A DNA stretch of 26,430 bases, from assembly GCA_900549535.1 (NCBI GenBank), contig UROR01000012.1:1-26430 (forward strand), in the 5' to 3' direction. Position numbers and translations under genes: made by a program. The notes beneath the pieces were generated by a model. That model did not search any database. It was given only the letters and a program-made list of their open reading frames with translations, and was not told the origin of the DNA. This document shows, one piece after another, positions 23,261 through 26,430 of the stretch; within the stretch, counting starts at the first letter, position 1; every line of letters starts with the position of its first letter. Origin of the DNA: an uncultured Collinsella sp. GTDB taxonomy: Bacteria; Actinomycetota; Coriobacteriia; Coriobacteriales; Coriobacteriaceae.

Positions 23261-24295
23261 ATGGCATACGGATACAACGACGGTGATCAACGGCGACAAA
23301 GCGTTCGCCTTGCTGGCCGTACCACGCCTACGCCCAGAAGTGCCACGAGCAGCAATCCGCAACGCCTCCAAGAGCAACCCAGACCTTCGTCTCGGCAGCA
23401 GTCAAGCAGAACACGGCAGAGTGGCCGTCTGAGCACGGGCACAAGCGCGCAGCAAGATAGCCGCTTGGGCGCGCGCACTCGACAGCGTCAGGCCGAGGTT
23501 CCGCAACTGCGCCGCAACGGCGCACGTCAGCCCGGCAGCCATATCAACCGCTTCTTTTCGCATCCCCAAGGCGGACGCGACGGCAAGCCCTACCGCTCGA
23601 CATCGCACGCGAATGCCACCGCCCTGCCGGCTCGTCGACTTCGCCTCGCACTGTGCTCTATCCTTACCTGTCTGGTCTTTGTGCTTATGAGCTCCTGTAT
23701 GTCCCACGGGTCGGCCGGTCTCGAGCCCACCGCCGAAGACAAGCTGCTCAAGGCCCCCGTCGCACCCGGTTATTCTTTCGCCTTTTCGACCCCACGCTCG
23801 CAATGGCAAGCCGGCACGATGCCCCATATCTATCAGATCGACCCTGCGTGGTCGGAGCTGCCTTACGCCGGCGGCACCATCCGCCAAAATGCCTGCGGGC
23901 CCACGTGCCTCACCATGGTCTACATCTTTAAGACGGGACGCACCAATATGACCCCCGTCGATATGTGCGCGCTTTCCGAGACGGGCAATTACGCCCCCAC
24001 CGGCGCAACCGAATGGTCGTTTATGACAAGCGGCGCGTGGCAGTTGGGCCTCAACGGAACGGAACTCCACAACGATCGCGACTCGATGACTCAGGCGCTG
24101 CGTTCGGGAGCACCCGTTATCGCCGCCGTTCGGCCGGGCACCTTTACCAGCGTTGGACACTACATTGTGCTTTACGGTATTGACGACGCCGACCAGATTG
24201 GCGTCTACGACCCCAACTCGGCCAGCCGCAGCGCCCGCCGCTGGGGCGCCGTAGAAGTCCTTAACGAAGTCGAAGCCATGTGGGCCTACTACTAG
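23261..24295 (+). CDS. Membrane-anchored C39-like peptidase
   Basis: A 344-residue protein. Residues 1-125 are disordered by composition, rich in Arg, Gln, Ser and Thr with few acidic residues. One hydrophobic helix follows (about 128-145) ending MSSC, which looks like a lipobox but is far from the N-terminus. The C39_2-type peptidase domain (about 185-344) has catalytic Cys212 in NACGPTCL, His300 in VGHYIVLYGID and the third residue in YDPNS (Asp317/Asn319). Such domains cleave peptides, including leader peptides, outside or at the membrane. No bacteriocin precursor or ABC partner is adjacent. The start has AAGGCGG upstream. The stop lies only three bases before the 27-bp repeat. Confidence 0.87.
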   Translation: MAYGYNDGDQRRQSVRLAGRTTPTPRSATSSNPQRLQEQPRPSSRQQSSRTRQSGRLSTGTSAQQDSRLGARTRQRQAEVPQLRRNGARQPGSHINRFFSHPQGGRDGKPYRSTSHANATALPARRLRLALCSILTCLVFVLMSSCMSHGSAGLEPTAEDKLLKAPVAPGYSFAFSTPRSQWQAGTMPHIYQIDPAWSELPYAGGTIRQNACGPTCLTMVYIFKTGRTNMTPVDMCALSETGNYAPTGATEWSFMTSGAWQLGLNGTELHNDRDSMTQALRSGAPVIAAVRPGTFTSVGHYIVLYGIDDADQIGVYDPNSASRSARRWGAVEVLNEVEAMWAYY

Positions 24296-24297
24296 TC

Positions 24298-24335
24298 ATT
24301 GGGGACAGACTTAAATGAGTGGTCGTTGGGGACAG
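24298..24335 (+). repeat. 27-bp tandem repeat, left part (interrupted by the IS)
   Basis: Unit 1 (24299-24325) reads TTGGGGACAGACTTAAATGA plus GTGGTCG. Unit 2 begins at 24326 with TTGGGGACAG and is cut by the element after 24335. The repeat has the look of a dispersed intergenic repeat. Confidence 0.8.
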
Positions 24336-24337
24336 CC

Positions 24338-24352
24338 TGGGGGTGCGGACAA
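24338..24352 (+). repeat. Left terminal inverted repeat of the IS
   Basis: TGGGGGTGCGGACAA, a perfect inverted match to 25659-25673. Confidence 0.9.
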
Positions 24353-24388
24353 AAAGTTGGACCGAGTCCGGTCCAGATTGGAGTCCGC

Positions 24389-25645
24389 ATGGGTACGAAA
24401 GAAGACGCGATTGCGCTCTACGCTGGGGGATATACTTACCGCCAGATAGAGAGGATGCCCGGCATGCCCTCGAGGATGACGCTGTGGCGATGGGTCAACG
24501 GCCGCCACGACGGGGCGCCTGGCGCCGAGGCGGACGGGAGGCGTACGGGCATGGCGAAGCGCGGGAACGGGAAACCGCGGCTCCCGAGGGTCGTGGGCGA
24601 CGGGCCGACGTACCCCGACATCGACCCGGAGGACAAGGACGCCCTGATAGAGCGCCTGCAGCTGGAGAACGACATCCTCAGGGGAACGCAGGAAGTTTTA
24701 AAAGGACGCGCCCTTGGCTCTTCGACGAACAGGGAGAAATCCGAGCTGATCGAGTGGCTGAGGGCGAATACCGCGAGACCCTTGAGCGAACTCACCGCTT
24801 CCTTGAGGATATCGAGGAGCTCCTATGAGTACTGGCGCACCCACCTGCACGACGTCGGCGCCCGCGAGGAGATCGGCGACGAGGTCGAGCGCGTGTTCCG
24901 CGAGGAGGGCGGCTGCGCCCGCGGCTACCGCTTCGTCCACGAGGAGCTGCGCAGGGAGGGCGTCCGCGTCTCCGAGAAGATCGTGCGCGACGTGATGAGG
25001 GGGCGAGGCCTCGTGCCCGCCTACAGGAGGAGGCCCAGGAGGTACAGCTCCTACGCCGGCGAGACCGACGAGGCGCCCGCCAACATCCCGCTCGACGAGG
25101 AGACCGGCGCCCACGACTTCCGCGCCGCCGCCCCAAACGAGAAGTGGGTCTCCGACATCACCGAGTTCAGGCTGCCGGACGCGCCCAAGGTGTACCTCTC
25201 GCCGATCGTCGACCTGTTCGACTCCAAGCCCGTGGCCTGGTCGATCGGCCTGCACCCTGACCACCTGCTCGCCGACTCGTCGCTGCTGAAGGCGTGCGCG
25301 ACGCTCCGGCCGGGCGAGCACCCGTTCTGTCACACGGACCGCGGCTGCCACTACCGCTGGCCCGGCTGGAAGCGAATCTGCGCCGAGCACGGCGTCGTGC
25401 GCTCGATGTCGAGGAAGGGCCGCTCGCCCGACAACGCCGCGGCGGAGGGCTTCTTCGGCAGGCTCAAGAACGAGTTCTTCTACGGCCGGGACTGGCGCGG
25501 CGTCGCGGCCGCCGAGTTCATGGAGCGCCTGGACGCGTGGATGAGGTTCTACAGCGAGGGTAGGCTGAGGGCGTTCAGGGATAACGGCAAGATTGCCTAC
25601 GACACCATTGACAACAGGAGGAGACGCCTGGGGCTGGCAGTCTAG
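24389..25645 (+). CDS. IS3-family transposase, single-frame fusion of OrfA and OrfB
   Basis: A 418-residue DDE transposase. An N-terminal HTH (DAIALYAGGYTYRQIERM...RMTLWRWVNG) comes first. A helical linker with a leucine-zipper-like IERLQLENDIL follows, then the rve catalytic core with Asp256 (WVSDITEF), Asp317 (HTDRGCHY) and Glu353 (AAEGFFGRLKNEF). Asp317 and Glu353 are separated by 35 residues, as in IS3. Most IS3 members make OrfAB by -1 frameshifting; here one frame covers both parts. The start at 24389 has GGAG upstream. G+C content is visibly higher than in the flanking genes. The catalytic triad is intact, so the element may be active. Confidence 0.94.
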   Translation: MGTKEDAIALYAGGYTYRQIERMPGMPSRMTLWRWVNGRHDGAPGAEADGRRTGMAKRGNGKPRLPRVVGDGPTYPDIDPEDKDALIERLQLENDILRGTQEVLKGRALGSSTNREKSELIEWLRANTARPLSELTASLRISRSSYEYWRTHLHDVGAREEIGDEVERVFREEGGCARGYRFVHEELRREGVRVSEKIVRDVMRGRGLVPAYRRRPRRYSSYAGETDEAPANIPLDEETGAHDFRAAAPNEKWVSDITEFRLPDAPKVYLSPIVDLFDSKPVAWSIGLHPDHLLADSSLLKACATLRPGEHPFCHTDRGCHYRWPGWKRICAEHGVVRSMSRKGRSPDNAAAEGFFGRLKNEFFYGRDWRGVAAAEFMERLDAWMRFYSEGRLRAFRDNGKIAYDTIDNRRRRLGLAV

Positions 25646-25658
25646 GTGGTACGAAAAA

Positions 25659-25673
25659 TTGTCCGCACCCCCA
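25659..25673 (+). repeat. Right terminal inverted repeat of the IS
   Basis: TTGTCCGCACCCCCA, a perfect inverted match to 24338-24352. Confidence 0.9.
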
Positions 25674-25701
25674 CTTAAATGACCAGTCGTTGGGGGGACA
25701 G
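25673..25701 (+). repeat. 27-bp tandem repeat, right part
   Basis: ACTTAAATGACCAGTCG completes unit 2, and unit 3 starts TTGGGGGGACAG before degenerating. Joining 24335 to 25673 restores a 27-base unit. Confidence 0.8.
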
Positions 25702-25830
25702 TCTCTATGTGCCGGCAGTTTGGGACGATCCTTTGATGTCTGATGCCCCCAGAGGGGTGAAGTAATACAGCTGGGTCTGTCTTTTAGGGCTTTGGTGTTC
25801 CGTCCCTTTATGTTTCACAAGGATCGTCGC

Positions 25831-25874
25831 ATGCGCATTTACGCGCATAGCCTTGCGCGACAATGCGCATAGCC
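25831..25874. repeat. Short repeats built on TGCGCAT upstream of the oxidoreductase
   Basis: ATGCGCAT (25831-25838), CGCGCATAGCC (25842-25852) and ATGCGCATAGCC (25863-25874). They may be operator-like sites about 140 to 180 bases before the next start codon. Confidence 0.35.
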
Positions 25875-26011
25875 GCGCAAACATCTGCCAACTATGGCTA
25901 AATAATGACCGATAAGCAAATAAATACGCAAACACGAGCAGATACGCGCGCAATTGTGCGACTATAGGTTTGTTAGAAATGAAGGACTTCCGATGACTCA
26001 GGAGGCACATC

Positions 26012-26430
26012 ATGGCAGATTCCAAACAGGCTCCGCTCGACGCCGAGGCAGCCGCAAAGGCGGCGTTTGCCTCGGTCCAGAATCAGCCGTTCCCAAACGA
26101 CATCTTTACGGCTCCCGAGCTTCGCTGGGCAGTGATCGGGTGCGGTGTTATCGCCAACCAAATGGCCCAGTCCCTCGCGCTGGCCGGCCGCAAGCTCGCG
26201 GGTGTCGCCAACCGTACGCTTTCCAAAGCCCAGGCTTTTGCCGAGCAGTATGGCGTCGAGAAGGTGTACGAGACGGTCGAGGACCTCTACGCCGATCCGA
26301 ACATCGACGCAGTCTATATCACCACGCCGCACAACACGCATATCACCTACCTGCGAGCCGCTCTGGCAGCTGGCAAGCACGTGCTTTGCGAGAAGGCCAT
26401 TACCCTCAACTCCGCCGAGCTCGACGAGGC
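26012..26430 (+). CDS. Gfo/Idh/MocA-family NAD(P)-dependent oxidoreductase (3' end cut off)
   Basis: The first 139 codons of a Gfo/Idh/MocA oxidoreductase; the gene runs off the window. The Rossmann motif AVIGCGVIANQMAQSL (Gly43, Gly45) binds NAD(P). YITTPHNTHI and HVLCEKAITLN match the family's TPxxxH and CEKP-like motifs, with Ala instead of Pro after the lysine. Family members oxidise sugars, inositols or bile pigments such as biliverdin; the substrate is not clear from this part. The start at 26012 has AGGAGG seven bases upstream; an ATG at 25993 is out of frame. About 30 residues precede the Rossmann fold, slightly more than usual. Confidence 0.93.
   Translation, partial: MADSKQAPLDAEAAAKAAFASVQNQPFPNDIFTAPELRWAVIGCGVIANQMAQSLALAGRKLAGVANRTLSKAQAFAEQYGVEKVYETVEDLYADPNIDAVYITTPHNTHITYLRAALAAGKHVLCEKAITLNSAELDE

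Larger units (their letters stand above)
24336..25673 (+). mobile_element. IS3-family insertion sequence
   Basis: About 1.34 kb, bounded by 15-bp perfect terminal inverted repeats TGGGGGTGCGGACAA (24338-24352) and TTGTCCGCACCCCCA (25659-25673). These have TG...CA ends typical of IS3 relatives and partial identity extending to about 26 bases. It encodes one transposase. No target-site duplication is visible. Boundaries are uncertain by one or two bases at each end. Confidence 0.88.
25646..26011. other. Intergenic region after the IS, upstream of the oxidoreductase
   Basis: 366 bases. It contains the IS right end and the tail of the 27-bp repeat. A 10-bp inverted repeat GACGATCCTT/AAGGATCGTC (25724-25733 with 25819-25828) and short direct repeats of GCGCATAGCC (25843-25874) follow. 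The rest is A/T-rich leader sequence. A 106-codon minus-strand frame here lacks supporting features. Confidence 0.6.

Noticed and set aside
23261..24295. Bacteriocin cluster around the C39-like peptidase
   Set aside because: No ABC domain in this protein and no precursor peptide or immunity gene nearby, so the C39 fold alone does not support it.
24298..24335. CRISPR array
   Set aside because: Only two to three units with no unique spacers between them and no cas genes. It is a simple tandem repeat.
24698..25390. 230-codon minus-strand frame inside the transposase gene
   Set aside because: An antisense shadow in very G+C-rich sequence.
25705..26025. 106-codon minus-strand frame
   Set aside because: It overlaps the start of the oxidoreductase and an upstream control region, with no domain or credible ribosome site.

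Overview
The window is about 60% G+C and looks like a chromosomal segment from a gut Coriobacteriia, most likely Collinsella or a close relative. That rests on the overall gene mix: zinc-ribbon membrane proteins, paired LytS-type kinases with LytTR regulators, a UMF1-type MFS transporter, and rubrerythrin next to an Rrf2 regulator. It cannot be proven without a database search. Nearly all genes lie on the minus strand. Only the last three (a C39-type peptidase, an IS3-family transposase and a truncated oxidoreductase) are on the plus strand.

Reading left to right: (1) 67-3784 holds a zinc-ribbon membrane protein, endonuclease III (nth) and a fused ABC exporter. (2) 3912-6409 holds rmuC and, upstream of it, a nucleotidyltransferase/HTH gene pair overlapping by a TTGA junction, which resembles a toxin-antitoxin module. 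(3) 6533-8107 holds two small membrane proteins separated by a poly-G tract that is probably a sequencing or assembly artefact. (4) 8419-10485 holds rubrerythrin, a MutY-like adenine glycosylase lacking an Fe-S cluster, and an Rrf2 regulator, which suggests an oxidative-stress and repair neighbourhood. (5) 10845-11332 holds tRNA-Asp(GUC) with promoter and terminator, a 38-bp perfect inverted repeat with a nested hairpin, and a bidirectional terminator. (6) 11333-19928 holds a YfcE-type phosphoesterase, a first LytTR/LytS pair coupled to a family 2 glycosyltransferase, a UMF1 transporter, a Zn-dependent phospholipase C-like protein, and a second paralogous LytTR/LytS pair. (7) 20040-22900 holds an amidohydrolase and an APC permease that look like an uptake-and-hydrolysis unit. 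(8) 23261-26430 holds a membrane-anchored C39-like peptidase, an IS3-family element inserted in a 27-bp tandem repeat, and the start of a Gfo/Idh/MocA oxidoreductase.

The most interesting points are: the nucleotidyltransferase/HTH module; one 12-bp perfect palindrome placed just upstream of two different promoters; long GC-rich inverted repeats between genes; an IS insertion whose empty site can be rebuilt exactly from the repeat period but shows no target duplication; a glycosyltransferase translationally coupled to a sensor kinase behind a terminator-like hairpin; and a glycosylase with Glu at the usual catalytic Asp position. All functional statements come from motifs read by eye. No searches were run.
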